A DNA stretch of 64,000 nucleotides from Nostocales cyanobacterium (GTDB lineage: Bacteria; Cyanobacteriota; Cyanobacteriia; Cyanobacteriales; Nostocaceae), in contig RDXV01000001.1 of the NCBI GenBank assembly GCA_004292695.1, forward strand, positions 1-64,000, in the 5' to 3' direction. The notes below the pieces were generated by a model, which worked only from the letters and a program-made list of their open reading frames with translations, did no database searches and had not been told where the DNA came from. The position numbers were made by a program, and so were the translations under genes. Of the stretch, positions 1-8,916 are shown in pieces. The first letter of the stretch is position 1. Each line of letters begins with the position of its first letter.

Positions 1-97
1 GGAGAGAACCACCTCTTGCTTAGACACCGCAAGGGATCTAATCTAAGTGGACTCGTTGAACCAAGAATCCCCGCACCTTTAGGTCGGGGAGTGTCAA
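1..97 (+). mobile_element. Partial right end of an IS200/IS605-type (TnpB) element
   Basis: The first bases look like the 3-prime end of a cyanobacterial TnpB-carrying element. An imperfect stem-loop at 69-89 (CCCCG-c-ACC, loop TTTA, GGT-CGGGG) is followed by GGGGAGTGTCAA, a pattern I recall at right ends of such elements. One frame stays open from base 2 to a TAA at 44-46 and could be the end of a tnpB gene. In such elements the right end also specifies the 3-prime part of the TnpB omega RNA, and the flanking DNA from about 98 acts as guide. The body of the element lies outside the window. The family assignment is from memory. Confidence 0.55.
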
Positions 98-123
98 CTG
101 TTTCACACCCCAGAAAAAACTGC

Positions 124-3100
124 ATGGAATTAAAAAATCAGTGGTTCACTAGCAATAGAGGTTCTCTGGCCAGACTGCTTAAATGGGTTAATCTTCGACC
201 AGAGGAAGTAGAACGTACTTGGATGATGTTTGCCTTCTACACTATCGTATCTGTAGGATTGCGATGGGCAGAAGATAGCACTGTAGCACTGTTTTTAGAT
301 GAATACGGTGCGGGAAAGTTACCTTGGATTTATATTTCTAGTGCTGCCACAGGTGCGGGATTAGTAATTTTATATTCTTGGTTACAAAAGATGTTTCCGT
401 TAAGGTCTGTCATTGTGGCGATCGCACCGGGGATGGTCGTACCTTTATTTATCTTGGTTCTGTTACGGTTGGGAATTCATATTTCCTACTCAGCAGTCGC
501 CATTATATTTATGCTGAGATTATGGGTAGATGCCTGTTATGTGGTCAATGACCTGAACACATCTATTGTTGCTAATCAATTATTCAATATTCGGGAAATT
601 AAACGTACTTACCCGTTAGTAAGTAGTGGCATTTTGGTAGCTGATGTCATTAGCGGTTTTAGCTTGCCTTTGTTACTCAAGTTTATCAACTTGAATACTG
701 TCATTCTCATTTCTTGTTTCGTTATTCTCTTAGGCTCAATAATTTTATTTTATTTAACCTATAAGTATCCATCAGCTTTTCCCCATACTCCACAACGAGA
801 ACTGACTGAAGAACAAGCTACCAGGCATCGGCGTGTAGAAACTCCACTAAAACGCTATGTTTGGCAGTTATTCGCCTTTTTTGCTCTCTTACAAGCTATT
901 GGCTTATTGATAGATTTTCAGTATCTACGGGAGCTTAATTCCAGTTTGGGTGAACAAGAATTAGCTGGTTTTTTGGGGGTTTTTGGCGGCATAGTGGGAA
1001 TGTGTGAGTTAATTACTCAATGGTTCATTTCTAGCCGTCTGATCGAAAAAGTAGGGGTGTTTTTTGCAGCAGCAATTCTGCCTCTGACTGTAGGCTTTTT
1101 ATTACCAGGGGCAATTTCATTTTTGAACCTCTTCCCAGCCATCGAAGAACCCGGATTTTTTTGGGGTTTAATCAGTCTCAAATTCTGTGATGAACTCCTC
1201 CGCTATACTTTCGTCATTAGCAGTGGTCCTGCCCTTTATCAGCCTATTCCTGAGCGTATCCGTAGCCGGATGCAAGCTCTATCTAGCGGTACAGCAGAAG
1301 CTATATCCTCCGGGTTAACAGGATTAATTATTATTGGCACTCTGGAATTTTCTACTCAAGTTGTCCCAGAAGAACTACAAAAATGGGTGTTAATTGGAGA
1401 AACGGTGATAGTGGCTGCTACTTGTCTCAAAGTAGTCTGGGAATTGCGATCTCGCTATGTAGATGTTTTGGTTTTAAGTGCAGAAAGAGGTGGACTTAGT
1501 ACAACCACAGTAGGTTTAAAAGCCTTTAAACAAGGTATAGTTAAAGCCCTGGTAGAAACTGGTACAAACACAGATAAACACTCTTGTTTAGAGTTATTAG
1601 CCCAAATTGATTTACCCGGATCAGGGCAAGTTTTAGCACCCCTGCTGACAAAGTTACCTTCAGATTTACAAAAATCTAGCCTAGAAATAATGCTCACCGC
1701 AGGAGCAAACCCCCTCTATGTACCAGAAATTCGCCCCCTCTTAGAGCAACCCCCAGCTACCCTAGATCCAGAAGTTTTTGCCTTAGCTATGCGTTATGTG
1801 TGGTTGGCAGAAGAAAATCTCAATTTAACGCTTTTAGAAGAATATCTAGAACAATCTCACCATTCCTTAATACGCGCCACTGCCGCTGCATTATTACTAC
1901 GTCAAGGATCAGCAACACAACAAGCCGTAGCTACTAAATCCATGCGGCGAATGCTCACCAATAAACAAGAACAAGAACGAATAAACGGGATAAAAGCACT
2001 CAAAGAAGTAGTTTATTTACAAGCTCTACGGGTACATCTTCCCAATTTATTACAGGATGAATCTCTGCGAGTACGCTGTGCAGTCTTAGAAATGATTACC
2101 TCTACTCGCTTGGAAGAATACTACCCTTCCCTGTTAGCCGCACTTTACTATAAATCTACTCGGACTATAGCTATGCAATGCTTAGTCAGTATGCAAAATG
2201 AAGCCATTTCCATGCTTTTGAAATTGGCTACTAATTCTTATAAACCAGAAATAGTAAAAATGTATGCTTGGCGAACAATTGCCCAAATTGGTACAGCAGA
2301 AGCAATAGAAACCTTGTGGTTACAACTAGAAACATCTAAGGGCATTACTAGAGATTATATTCTCCGTAGCTTATTAAAAATTAACCAACAACTAGAAAAT
2401 ACCAATATCATTAATCGCTTTTCTGAAAGTAGGGTAGAAAGTTTAATTGAAGAAGAACTAAAATTTCTGGGTGAAATTTATGCAGCTTACATAGATTTCC
2501 AAAATGTAGAATCTTTAGATAATTACCAAGGAAATGAGAGATTAATAATCATTTCTCAGTTGTTACAACGTTCACTCCTGGAATTAGAATTAGATGTTAG
2601 AGACAGGTTGTTACTGTTATTAAAACTGCTTTATCCAGCGGAGAGAATGCAAGCCGCAGCTTTTAACCTACAATCTCAGTCTTTGGTGAATTTAGCAAGG
2701 GGTTTAGAAATTTTAGACCACACGATAAATTTACCCTGTAAAACTTTGTTGTTAAACGTTTTAGATCGGAGACCAGAACAGGAGAAACTTAAATATTTAA
2801 TTGATAGTCAATTTTATCAACATGAAAATCTATCCATTCAAGAGAGAATCAGAAAACTGATTTCTCAAGGATCTTTACTTTCTGATTGGTGTTTAGCTTG
2901 TTGTTTCCATTTTGCCCAAGCTGCTTATATTCGACTCACAACTACAGAAATTCTAGCAAATCTGCGCCATCCTACAGGTTTTGTGAGAGAAGCAACTATT
3001 TCTTATTTAGGCGTAGTTTCTCAACGAGTTCTACAAGAAATTCTCCCCCATTTACAAACAGATCCACACCCACTTGTAGCGGCTCAGGTTAAGGCTTTAA

Positions 3101-3141
3101 TGGAAAAATATCATCAATCTCAGAAATCTCAAAATAATTAA
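124..3141 (+). CDS. MFS / nucleotide-translocase-like membrane protein with C-terminal HEAT repeats
   Basis: About 1005 residues from the ATG at 124. The open frame extends upstream to base 16, but that part is insertion-element sequence, so the later start is preferred. The first ~440 residues are a many-spanning membrane domain resembling MFS and ATP/ADP-carrier-like transporters (opening LRPEEVERTWMMFAFYTIV). After about residue 460 the protein becomes soluble and alpha-helical, with repeated helix pairs (LLRQGSATQQAVATKSMRR, LRVRCAVLEMITSTRLEEY) typical of HEAT repeats. Proteins with this architecture are known in cyanobacteria, but I know no proven substrate. Inference: a membrane transporter with a cytosolic interaction platform. 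There is no clear Shine-Dalgarno before 124, and the insertion end lies only ~27 bases upstream, so the native promoter may have been displaced. Confidence 0.8.
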   Translation: MELKNQWFTSNRGSLARLLKWVNLRPEEVERTWMMFAFYTIVSVGLRWAEDSTVALFLDEYGAGKLPWIYISSAATGAGLVILYSWLQKMFPLRSVIVAIAPGMVVPLFILVLLRLGIHISYSAVAIIFMLRLWVDACYVVNDLNTSIVANQLFNIREIKRTYPLVSSGILVADVISGFSLPLLLKFINLNTVILISCFVILLGSIILFYLTYKYPSAFPHTPQRELTEEQATRHRRVETPLKRYVWQLFAFFALLQAIGLLIDFQYLRELNSSLGEQELAGFLGVFGGIVGMCELITQWFISSRLIEKVGVFFAAAILPLTVGFLLPGAISFLNLFPAIEEPGFFWGLISLKFCDELLRYTFVISSGPALYQPIPERIRSRMQALSSGTAEAISSGLTGLIIIGTLEFSTQVVPEELQKWVLIGETVIVAATCLKVVWELRSRYVDVLVLSAERGGLSTTTVGLKAFKQGIVKALVETGTNTDKHSCLELLAQIDLPGSGQVLAPLLTKLPSDLQKSSLEIMLTAGANPLYVPEIRPLLEQPPATLDPEVFALAMRYVWLAEENLNLTLLEEYLEQSHHSLIRATAAALLLRQGSATQQAVATKSMRRMLTNKQEQERINGIKALKEVVYLQALRVHLPNLLQDESLRVRCAVLEMITSTRLEEYYPSLLAALYYKSTRTIAMQCLVSMQNEAISMLLKLATNSYKPEIVKMYAWRTIAQIGTAEAIETLWLQLETSKGITRDYILRSLLKINQQLENTNIINRFSESRVESLIEEELKFLGEIYAAYIDFQNVESLDNYQGNERLIIISQLLQRSLLELELDVRDRLLLLLKLLYPAERMQAAAFNLQSQSLVNLARGLEILDHTINLPCKTLLLNVLDRRPEQEKLKYLIDSQFYQHENLSIQERIRKLISQGSLLSDWCLACCFHFAQAAYIRLTTTEILANLRHPTGFVREATISYLGVVSQRVLQEILPHLQTDPHPLVAAQVKALMEKYHQSQKSQNN

Positions 3142-3242
3142 TAATGCCTAATTCTATAGCGTTTCCCAGTCTAGTGAAGTACACTCCAATTTATTCTCTG
3201 TTCCCTGATCCTTCTTCCTAAAACGAAAAAACAAAGTTAAAT

Positions 3243-3587
3243 TTGTTGGGTGATGGTGGTTTAAAAGACAAATATTTAGAATTAATGGCGCGAAATGTAG
3301 CTTTAGAAAGGGTGATAGAATTTCTGAAAACAAATCAGCAACCAGCAATTGATCCAGAATTTTATCGTTATCAAGAAACTTTGATTAAGGGTGAAATTAA
3401 TAATGTGCAATCAAAGATTAATCAATTAAAGGAAGAACATCCCCACCTTGATGAGTTTTATAATGAACAATTCCGCGATCAATTACTAGCAATTGAGGCT
3501 GATACCTATGCTGAGTTTGTCCGTTCTGGACGTTTAAATAAAGAACTTGCACCGATGTTACAAGATGTTTTGCAAGGTGAAAACTAA
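3243..3587 (+). pseudogene. Gene remnant resembling the C-terminal tail of a Na+/H+ antiporter
   Basis: An open frame of ~114 codons with no good start. It opens at TTG 3243; the first ATG is at 3288. The product is soluble, charged and alpha-helical (ALERVIEFLKTNQQ, then RYQETLIKGEINNVQSKIN, then TYAEFVRSGRLNKELAPML). The EADTYAEFVRSGRLNKEL segment resembles the cytosolic tail of cyanobacterial CPA1 sodium/proton antiporters as I remember them, but no membrane domain precedes it. The ~100 bases upstream have stops and low-complexity sequence. I infer the surviving 3-prime end of a lost transporter gene. A short, genuine helical protein starting at 3288 is the alternative. Confidence 0.4.
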
Positions 3588-3636
3588 GCTATGACTGAGT
3601 ATTGTCTAGGGTAGGAAATCACTACCTATCCTTTTA

Positions 3637-4026
3637 TCAACTAAAAAACTTATTACTGCTAAATTTGTTTTTTTTGGGGCAATATTCAGAACAATTAATT
3701 GCCTCTTCCGTGAGAACTATATCAGGTTTGACTGCACATTTTAAATAATGGTTATTAGCAAAAAATTGGCAGTTCTTACAAGGAACTTGATTTAATGAAT
3801 GAATGCTAAAATACATTTTATGGTCTAAATTTGAGCGAATTTTTTGGAAAATTAATAAAATTATTGCCCAAATAAATACAAAGCTCAATGGTGTTAAAGC
3901 TATGGCTAAATCGGAAATATCTACTTTTTCATGGGTAATATATTCATGTTGATTTTCAGAGGGTGTTAAATAATTTAATGTTGGGTTACTGTCAAGGTTT
4001 TTTGGTGATATTTCTTTAATATACAT
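3637..4026 (-). CDS. Small single-pass membrane protein with a cysteine cluster (unknown function)
   Basis: 129 residues. The N-terminal ~45 residues are polar. A single membrane segment follows (LAIALTPLSFVFIWAIILLIF, about residues 41-61) and then a cytosolic or lumenal tail containing C-x2-C-x10-C-x14-C-x3-C. Five cysteines in that spacing suggest a small metal or Fe-S site or disulfides. I do not recognise the family. The gene is convergent with the upstream remnant and is followed on its own upstream side by ~440 bases of AT-rich non-coding DNA, so it is probably transcribed alone. Codon use is AT-rich like its surroundings. Confidence 0.6.
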   Translation of the reverse strand: MYIKEISPKNLDSNPTLNYLTPSENQHEYITHEKVDISDLAIALTPLSFVFIWAIILLIFQKIRSNLDHKMYFSIHSLNQVPCKNCQFFANNHYLKCAVKPDIVLTEEAINCSEYCPKKNKFSSNKFFS

Positions 4027-4467
4027 ATTTTTTACCTGCTTGATATCTTATATGATTTTTGACAAGGTAATGGGATTACGGAAAATTACTATTAAATAAA
4101 TTACAAATATTTACAGCCAAACTATTCTGTAATATTTGATGAAATTATTCATAAATTACCGTAAGTCTTTATTTTGATGCCCAAAACTTCAGAAGTAAGA
4201 GACTTTTAAGTTTTTTCTCTGCTCTCTTTAAATAAAATCATTTGTTAATTATTCTCTACTATCTTAATTTAATTATAGGTTTAACAAAACAAAATTTTAG
4301 GTTTATCTGTCCATAGTTTTACTTATGATTATTTGTGTCTATATCTCAGGTATTAAACAATAAATTTTTTACTTAATTAACTATAGAATTACATCTCAAG
4401 ATAGATACAGCATATTTCGGCTGGGTGAGGTACACCCTACACCCAATCTCAACTTTAGCTTCTTTAT
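4027..4467. other. AT-rich intergenic region
   Basis: About 440 bases without a supportable gene. It should contain the promoter of the 129-residue membrane protein on the minus strand. Near 4422-4436 a short hairpin GGGTG-aggta-CACCC is visible just downstream of the isomerase-like gene end; the same kind of GGGTG/CACCC stem recurs at 10139-10153. No tRNA or conserved RNA was recognised. Confidence 0.5.
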
Positions 4468-4791
4468 TTATTTTTCTTTTGTCTCTAACCTTGTTTTCAC
4501 ATCTGCGGCAAAGTCTTCATATTTTCTCAGGGAAGTTACTTCCACTTGCACATTTTGACCCATTTTTTTCATAATTGGTAAATCTAAAAGAATCTGATCA
4601 AGAATATCAGGAGTAGGAACATCTACAATGGCTATAACTCGTCTTGTTCCCACACATTTCCACAAATCTACTACAATTCCTCCTTGTTTTGCTCCTAGTG
4701 CAGCATCAGCTTCTTCACTCCAAATTTTGAAAAGTTCCTGTTGAGTCATATCATCGGGATATTCAACGCGAAAGTCTAAATGATATAGCAT
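4468..4791 (-). CDS. Muconolactone delta-isomerase-like protein
   Basis: 107 residues, the usual length of the muconolactone isomerase fold (a ferredoxin-like alpha+beta barrel; CatC in the beta-ketoadipate pathway). Recognisable elements are the first strand MLYHLDFRVEYP, the helix QQELFKIWSEEADAALGAKQGG and the end LPIMKKMGQNVQVEVTSL. No other beta-ketoadipate genes are nearby, and cyanobacteria generally lack that pathway, so the true substrate is unknown and the name denotes the family only. It is transcribed alone, with a strong hairpin between it and prfA upstream. Confidence 0.75.
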   Translation of the reverse strand: MLYHLDFRVEYPDDMTQQELFKIWSEEADAALGAKQGGIVVDLWKCVGTRRVIAIVDVPTPDILDQILLDLPIMKKMGQNVQVEVTSLRKYEDFAADVKTRLETKEK

Positions 4792-4838
4792 GATTAATGT
4801 TTCCTTGTATGTAAAAATGTTTTTTATAGTATAAAAAG

Positions 4839-4886
4839 AAAAACCGCCTACTTGTGTTAAAGTTAATCACAAAATTAGCGGTTTTT
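4839..4886 (-). terminator. Rho-independent terminator (likely bidirectional) after prfA
   Basis: Stem AAAAACCGC (4839-4847) pairs with GCGGTTTTT (4878-4886), with an inner TTGTG/CACAA stem. T-runs on both sides mean it can work in either direction. It closes the long ribosomal block, whose last gene prfA ends at 4915. Confidence 0.8.
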
Positions 4887-4914
4887 GCAAATGATTAGAA
4901 ATCGGTATTAATGA

Positions 4915-6009
4915 TTAGTTATTGGCAGCAGCTAATTCTGCTAACCTTTCCTGTTGATCTTGAGAGATACAAGACTGAATTAAGGTTTCTAAGTCACCTT
5001 CTAAGACATTATTCAGGGTAAAGTTTTGACCTAAACGATGATCAGTAGCACGACTGTCTTTATAGTTGTAAGTACGAATTTTTTCTGAACGAGAACCAGT
5101 ACCTACTTGCGATCGCCGCATCGAAGTTACAGCTTCTTGTTGTTCCCGTAACTTGATTTCATAAAGTTTAGCCCGTAAAATCTGCATCGCCCGTTCTTTG
5201 TTCTGTAACTGGCTACGTTCTTCAGTACAAAAAATTCTGATTCCTGTTGGTTTGTGAAACAAGTCAGCGGCAGTTTCTACTTTGTTAACGTTTTGACCAC
5301 CAGCACCACCAGAACGAGCGGTACTCATTTCAATATCTTTAGGGTCAATGTGGACTTCTACATCATCCACTTCCGGCATAATAGCCACAGTTGCAGTAGA
5401 AGTGTGAACCCTACCACCAGCCTCCGTTGCAGGTACTCGCTGTACACGATGTACTCCCGCTTCAAACTTCAGCTTACTATAAACACTATCGCCTTGAATT
5501 TCCAAAATTACTTCTTTGAAGCCGCCCATCTCACCCAGAGACTCACTGACTAACTTCACTCTCCAGCCTTGACTATCAGCATATCGGGAATACATCCGCA
5601 ATAAATCACCAGCCCAAATACTTGCCTCATCACCACCAGTACCAGCGCGAATTTCCAACATGATGTTTTTATCATCATTAGGATCACGGGGTAGTAGTAA
5701 TACCTTCAAGCGACTTTCTAAGTATTCTAATTTCTCTTCTAACTCGCTCACTTCCAAAGCTGCCATTTCTTGCAACTCTGGATCACTATTTGCTTCCTTG
5801 AGAACCTGACGCGCCCCTACCAATTCTTCCTGGGCAGTTTTCCAGGCTTCGTAGGTATTAACTGTTTCTTCCAAAGAAGAACGGGATTTAGCAATTTTTT
5901 GATACTCGTCAGGATTTTTCGCTGTATCAGGATCAGCTAAACGGCGAGTTAATTCATGAAAAGTTTGTTCAACAGATTTAAGTTTCTCCAGCAGGTAAGT
6001 TTCAGCCAT
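4915..6009 (-). CDS. prfA: Peptide chain release factor 1 (RF1)
   Basis: 364 residues, full length for RF1. It reads UAA and UAG in the ribosomal A site and triggers hydrolysis of peptidyl-tRNA. The catalytic GGQ is at residues 237-239 ([15 protein letters not shown]), followed by RNKERAM and the conserved [20 protein letters not shown] segment. The N-terminal coiled-coil domain 1 spans about residues 1-95. It is the last gene of the ribosomal block, ~96 bases after rpmE, and a bidirectional terminator follows. Start ATG at 6009. Linkage rpmE-prfA is common in cyanobacteria. Confidence 0.97.
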   Translation of the reverse strand: MAETYLLEKLKSVEQTFHELTRRLADPDTAKNPDEYQKIAKSRSSLEETVNTYEAWKTAQEELVGARQVLKEANSDPELQEMAALEVSELEEKLEYLESRLKVLLLPRDPNDDKNIMLEIRAGTGGDEASIWAGDLLRMYSRYADSQGWRVKLVSESLGEMGGFKEVILEIQGDSVYSKLKFEAGVHRVQRVPATEAGGRVHTSTATVAIMPEVDDVEVHIDPKDIEMSTARSGGAGGQNVNKVETAADLFHKPTGIRIFCTEERSQLQNKERAMQILRAKLYEIKLREQQEAVTSMRRSQVGTGSRSEKIRTYNYKDSRATDHRLGQNFTLNNVLEGDLETLIQSCISQDQQERLAELAAANN

Positions 6010-6058
6010 GACAACAATTCCTTAAAATAACAAGTTGGCTACTGCATTAAATGACAAG

Positions 6059-6080
6059 CGACCCAGCATTTGCAGGGTCG
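6059..6080 (-). other. Hairpin between rpmE and prfA
   Basis: CGACCC (6059-6064) and GGGTCG (6075-6080) form a perfect 6-bp stem with a 10-base loop in the rpmE-prfA spacer. There is no T-run on the minus strand, so a processing site or weak attenuator is as likely as a terminator. Confidence 0.4.
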
Positions 6081-6105
6081 TCGTTAACAGAAGACAGCCA
6101 ACCAG

Positions 6106-6339
6106 CTACTTTTTGTTGTTGTCACTTTGCTGGCTAGACATACCATACTTGCGGAGGAAGCGTTCAACTCGACCCTCAGCGTCAATAATTTTCTGAGTAC
6201 CAGTGTAATAGGGGTGGTTTCCAGACCAAACATCTACGTGTAATTCAGGTTTAGTAGAACCTATTGTCATCACAACTTGGCCGTTGCAGTAGACTTTCGC
6301 TTCTGGATACCACTCTGGGTGTATATCAGGTTTAGCCAT
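6106..6339 (-). CDS. rpmE: 50S ribosomal protein L31
   Basis: 77 residues. The start MAKPDIHPEWYPEAKVYCNGQ and the motif VDVWSGNHPYYTGTQKIIDAEGRVERF are characteristic of bacterial/plastid L31. It sits at the outer surface of the large subunit near the central protuberance. Only one cysteine (C18) of the zinc-binding set is present, so this is the C-minus (zinc-free) type. It lies between rpsI (131 bases upstream, a spacer with GGGGACT repeats) and prfA. Confidence 0.95.
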   Translation of the reverse strand: MAKPDIHPEWYPEAKVYCNGQVVMTIGSTKPELHVDVWSGNHPYYTGTQKIIDAEGRVERFLRKYGMSSQQSDNNKK

Positions 6340-6382
6340 TTTTCCTTTTGTGGTGTTTCTCTATCAAAATTATAACTAAGAT

Positions 6383-6416
6383 TGGGGACTGGGGACTGGG
6401 GACTAGGGACTGGGGA
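6383..6416. repeat. Short tandem repeat, GGGGACT heptamers
   Basis: About four to five imperfect copies of GGGGACT, one of them GACTAGG, in the rpsI-rpmE spacer. It is one of many heptamer STRR arrays in this window. Confidence 0.8.
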
Positions 6417-6470
6417 AAATATAGAATACCTCCTGCCTCTCCGAGTTCTCTGTGCCTCCTGCCTCCTGTC

Positions 6471-6887
6471 TTAACGTTTGGAGTATTGAGGAGCTTTACG
6501 GGCTTTGTGTAAACCGTATTTTTTCCGCTCTTTTGCTCGTGGATCACGAGTTAGATAACCTTCAATTTTCAAAGGTGAACGGTTATCAGGATCTAACTGA
6601 CATAATGCGCGAGCTACACCCAAGCGAATGGAGTCAGCTTGTCCGGTTAAACCCCCACCCTCAGCTTTGACTAAAATGTCATACTCGCTTTCTAGTCCCA
6701 AGGTTTCTAAGGGGGCTTTGATTGCTCCTAAGTAGTTGGCATTGAATTGGAAGTATAATTCTCCGTCTTTGCCGTTAACTAAAAATTTACCTTCACCGGG
6801 AACTAGGCGTACTCGCGCCACTGCGGATTTACGACGACCAGTACCCCAGTATACGGCACGACCGCTATTAGCTTCTGTTGCTTGCAT
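6471..6887 (-). CDS. rpsI: 30S ribosomal protein S9
   Basis: 138 residues. [19 protein letters not shown] and the basic C-terminal tail ([19 protein letters not shown]) are diagnostic of S9. Its terminal Lys-Arg reaches the P-site tRNA anticodon loop. The ATG overlaps the rplM stop by one base (TAATG at 6887), so the two are translationally coupled as in most bacteria. The conserved [19 protein letters not shown] segment is present. Confidence 0.98.
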   Translation of the reverse strand: MQATEANSGRAVYWGTGRRKSAVARVRLVPGEGKFLVNGKDGELYFQFNANYLGAIKAPLETLGLESEYDILVKAEGGGLTGQADSIRLGVARALCQLDPDNRSPLKIEGYLTRDPRAKERKKYGLHKARKAPQYSKR

Positions 6888-7342
6888 TAGTTCTCTCCAG
6901 GAATTGTGTTAATAATCAGTTCTTTGGGTTTTTGCGCTGTATGGGGATGAGTGGGTCCAGCGTAGACTTTTAGCTTGGTGAATAATTGTCTACCTAAGCT
7001 GTTTTTGGGTAACATTCCTTTCACAGCCTGTTCTACGATCCGCTCTGGAATACGTTGTTGCAATTTAGCAAATGTTTCTGTTTTCATTCCACCAGGACGG
7101 CCAGAATGACGGCGGTAAAGTTTTTGGGTGCGCTTTTTACCAGTAACTGCTACTTTTTCAGCGTTGATCACTACTACAAAATCACCAGTGTCTAAGTGTG
7201 GTGTATATTCTGCTTTTCTTTTGCCTCTTAGCACCATCGCAATTTCACTAGCTAGGCGACCAAGACGTTTATCAGTTGCATCTACTACGTACCAATCACG
7301 CTCAAGAGATGCTTGAGGGGGAAGGTAAGTTTTACTACTCAT
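6887..7342 (-). CDS. rplM: 50S ribosomal protein L13
   Basis: 151 residues, full length. [19 protein letters not shown], the [18 protein letters not shown] block and the end HTAQKPKEL are typical. L13 is an early assembly protein of the large subunit. It is translationally coupled to rpsI by a one-base TAATG overlap. Upstream, a composite tandem-repeat array separates it from truA. Confidence 0.98.
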   Translation of the reverse strand: MSSKTYLPPQASLERDWYVVDATDKRLGRLASEIAMVLRGKRKAEYTPHLDTGDFVVVINAEKVAVTGKKRTQKLYRRHSGRPGGMKTETFAKLQQRIPERIVEQAVKGMLPKNSLGRQLFTKLKVYAGPTHPHTAQKPKELIINTIPGEN

Positions 7343-7371
7343 TGTTGTTTTTCCTTTGTCCGTTTTGAGTG

Positions 7372-7470
7372 GTCAGTTGTCAGTTATCAGTTACCAGTTA
7401 CCAGTTATCAGTTATCAGTTATCAGTTTTGATTCTTCACTGTTCCCTGTTCCCTGTTCCCTGTTCCCTTA
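7372..7470. repeat. Composite STRR: CAGTTAT-type then TTCCCTG heptamers
   Basis: Heptamers CAGTTAT/CAGTTAC run from about 7372 to 7427, followed by four TTCCCTG copies at 7441-7468. The last unit (TTCCCTTA) contains the truA stop codon in reverse. The same two heptamer classes occur in the same order on the other side of truA. Confidence 0.9.
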
Positions 7471-8295
7471 CTGACCAAAAACTAAATATGGTTGAGTGTC
7501 ATACCAAATTTCCTGGGGGAAAGGAAAGTCTGGATAACCAACTCTTAACAAGCATAAACCTTGTGGGGGTGCAGCATATTTCACTTTTTCTCGACGTTCC
7601 TGTTTCCAGATGTCGGTGAAATCTTCTAAGGAACGCTGCAAAGAACCCACTTCTACTAGCATTCCTACCAGTAGTCGTACCATACCATATAAGAATCCAT
7701 TGGCTTGGATCTCTATGTGCAGCAATGAACCTTTACGATAACATTCTGCGGCTTGTACTTCTACCCAAGAATGAGATCGCGCTGATCCGGCACGATGAAA
7801 AGCTGCTAAATGATGTTTTCCCAGTAGAGGTTCAAGGGCAGCTTGCATTACAGATTCATCCAAGGGAGCGTAATAATAATGCCAACTAAAGGAGTTCACG
7901 AACAAGTTAGGTAGAGCTTCTGTGTAAATTGTGTAGCGATAACGCCTAAACACGGCACTAAACCGCGCGTGCCAACGATTATCTACACCTGCCGAAGCTC
8001 TGATTAATATATCCGGGGGTAAATAACTGTTCAGAACTGTTGCCCATTTGTGTGGGGGAATAAAACCAGTAGCATCAAAATGGGCTACCTGAGCAGCTGC
8101 ATGAACTCCCGCATCGGTTCGCCCAGCACCGTGGAGTGTGACATGATACCCCAGAACATTAGCTATAGCTGTTTCTATCTCCTCTTGGACTGTACGTTGT
8201 GCTTTCTGCCGTTGCCAGCCATGAAAGTTAGTACCTAGATACTGAATGATCAAGGCTACTCGGTAAGTTTCTGTGGGCTGGCGATTCTCTAACAT
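7468..8295 (-). CDS. truA: tRNA pseudouridine(38-40) synthase
   Basis: 275 residues. TruA isomerises uridines 38-40 of the tRNA anticodon arm. The catalytic aspartate lies in LHGAGRTDAGVHAAAQVAHF. YLGTNFHGWQRQ near the N-terminus and ANGFLYGMVRLLVGML in the second domain are family signatures. Start ATG at 8295. It is embedded in the alpha-operon extension between rplQ and rplM and flanked on both sides by composite STRR arrays. Its TAA stop lies at the edge of the downstream array. Confidence 0.96.
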   Translation of the reverse strand: MLENRQPTETYRVALIIQYLGTNFHGWQRQKAQRTVQEEIETAIANVLGYHVTLHGAGRTDAGVHAAAQVAHFDATGFIPPHKWATVLNSYLPPDILIRASAGVDNRWHARFSAVFRRYRYTIYTEALPNLFVNSFSWHYYYAPLDESVMQAALEPLLGKHHLAAFHRAGSARSHSWVEVQAAECYRKGSLLHIEIQANGFLYGMVRLLVGMLVEVGSLQRSLEDFTDIWKQERREKVKYAAPPQGLCLLRVGYPDFPFPQEIWYDTQPYLVFGQ

Positions 8296-8306
8296 ACTGG
8301 GTTTTT

Positions 8307-8531
8307 CAGTTATCAGTTATCAGTTATCAGTTATCAGTTATCAGTTATCAGGTTGCAGTTTTTTAGTCTTTTCTGTTCTCTGTTCCCTGTTCAGTTATCA
8401 GTTATCAGTTATCAGTTATCAGGTTGCATTTTTTTAGTCTTTTCTGTTCCCTGTTCCCTGTTCCCTGTTCCCTGTTCCCTGTTCCCTGTTCCCTGTTCCC
8501 TGTTCCCTGTTCCCTGTTCCCTGTTCCCTGT
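8307..8531. repeat. Nested STRR: duplicated CAGTTAT/TTCCCTG block
   Basis: The block CAGTTAT(n), then AGGTTGCA, a T-run with AGTCTTTTCTGTTC, then TTCCCTG(n) occurs twice in tandem (about 8307-8391 and 8392-8531). The final TTCCCTG array has about eleven units. It is a higher-order tandem duplication of a composite STRR, placed between rplQ and truA. An apparent small plus-strand ORF here is just the translated heptamer. Confidence 0.9.
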
Positions 8532-8534
8532 GAA

Positions 8535-8885
8535 TTAAACTAATTCAATAATCGCCATTTCTGCATTATCACCACGACGGGGAACTGTGTGTAGAATGCG
8601 AGTATAACCACCTTGACGGTTTGCATACCGGGTTGGTGCTTGTTCAAATAAGGCGTGAACTAGGCTTTTGTCGTAGATATAACCCAGCGCTTGACGACGT
8701 GCTGCTAAAGAACCATCTTTAGCTAGGGTGATCATTTTATCTACTTCGCTACGTACTACTTTAGCGCGAATTAAGGTTGTGGTAATTCTACCGTGACGAA
8801 TTAATTCGGTAGTTAGCGATCGCAACAGAGCGCGGCGCTGATCGGCTGGTTTACCAAGTTTTTTGACTTTACAACGGTGACGCAT
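8535..8885 (-). CDS. rplQ: 50S ribosomal protein L17
   Basis: 116 residues. [24 protein letters not shown] and the end [30 protein letters not shown] are diagnostic. L17 lines the polypeptide exit region of the large subunit. The gene follows rpoA by 31 bases, as in the canonical alpha operon, and its TAA lies only four bases from the STRR array. Start ATG at 8885. Confidence 0.98.
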   Translation of the reverse strand: MRHRCKVKKLGKPADQRRALLRSLTTELIRHGRITTTLIRAKVVRSEVDKMITLAKDGSLAARRQALGYIYDKSLVHALFEQAPTRYANRQGGYTRILHTVPRRGDNAEMAIIELV

Positions 8886-8916
8886 GATACTGTTTTTGAT
8901 TGATTACAGGTTTTAC

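Noticed and set aside
8353-8538. A 61-codon plus-strand ORF over the composite STRR
   Set aside because: Its protein is only the translated TTCCCTG repeat; no start signal and no non-repetitive content.
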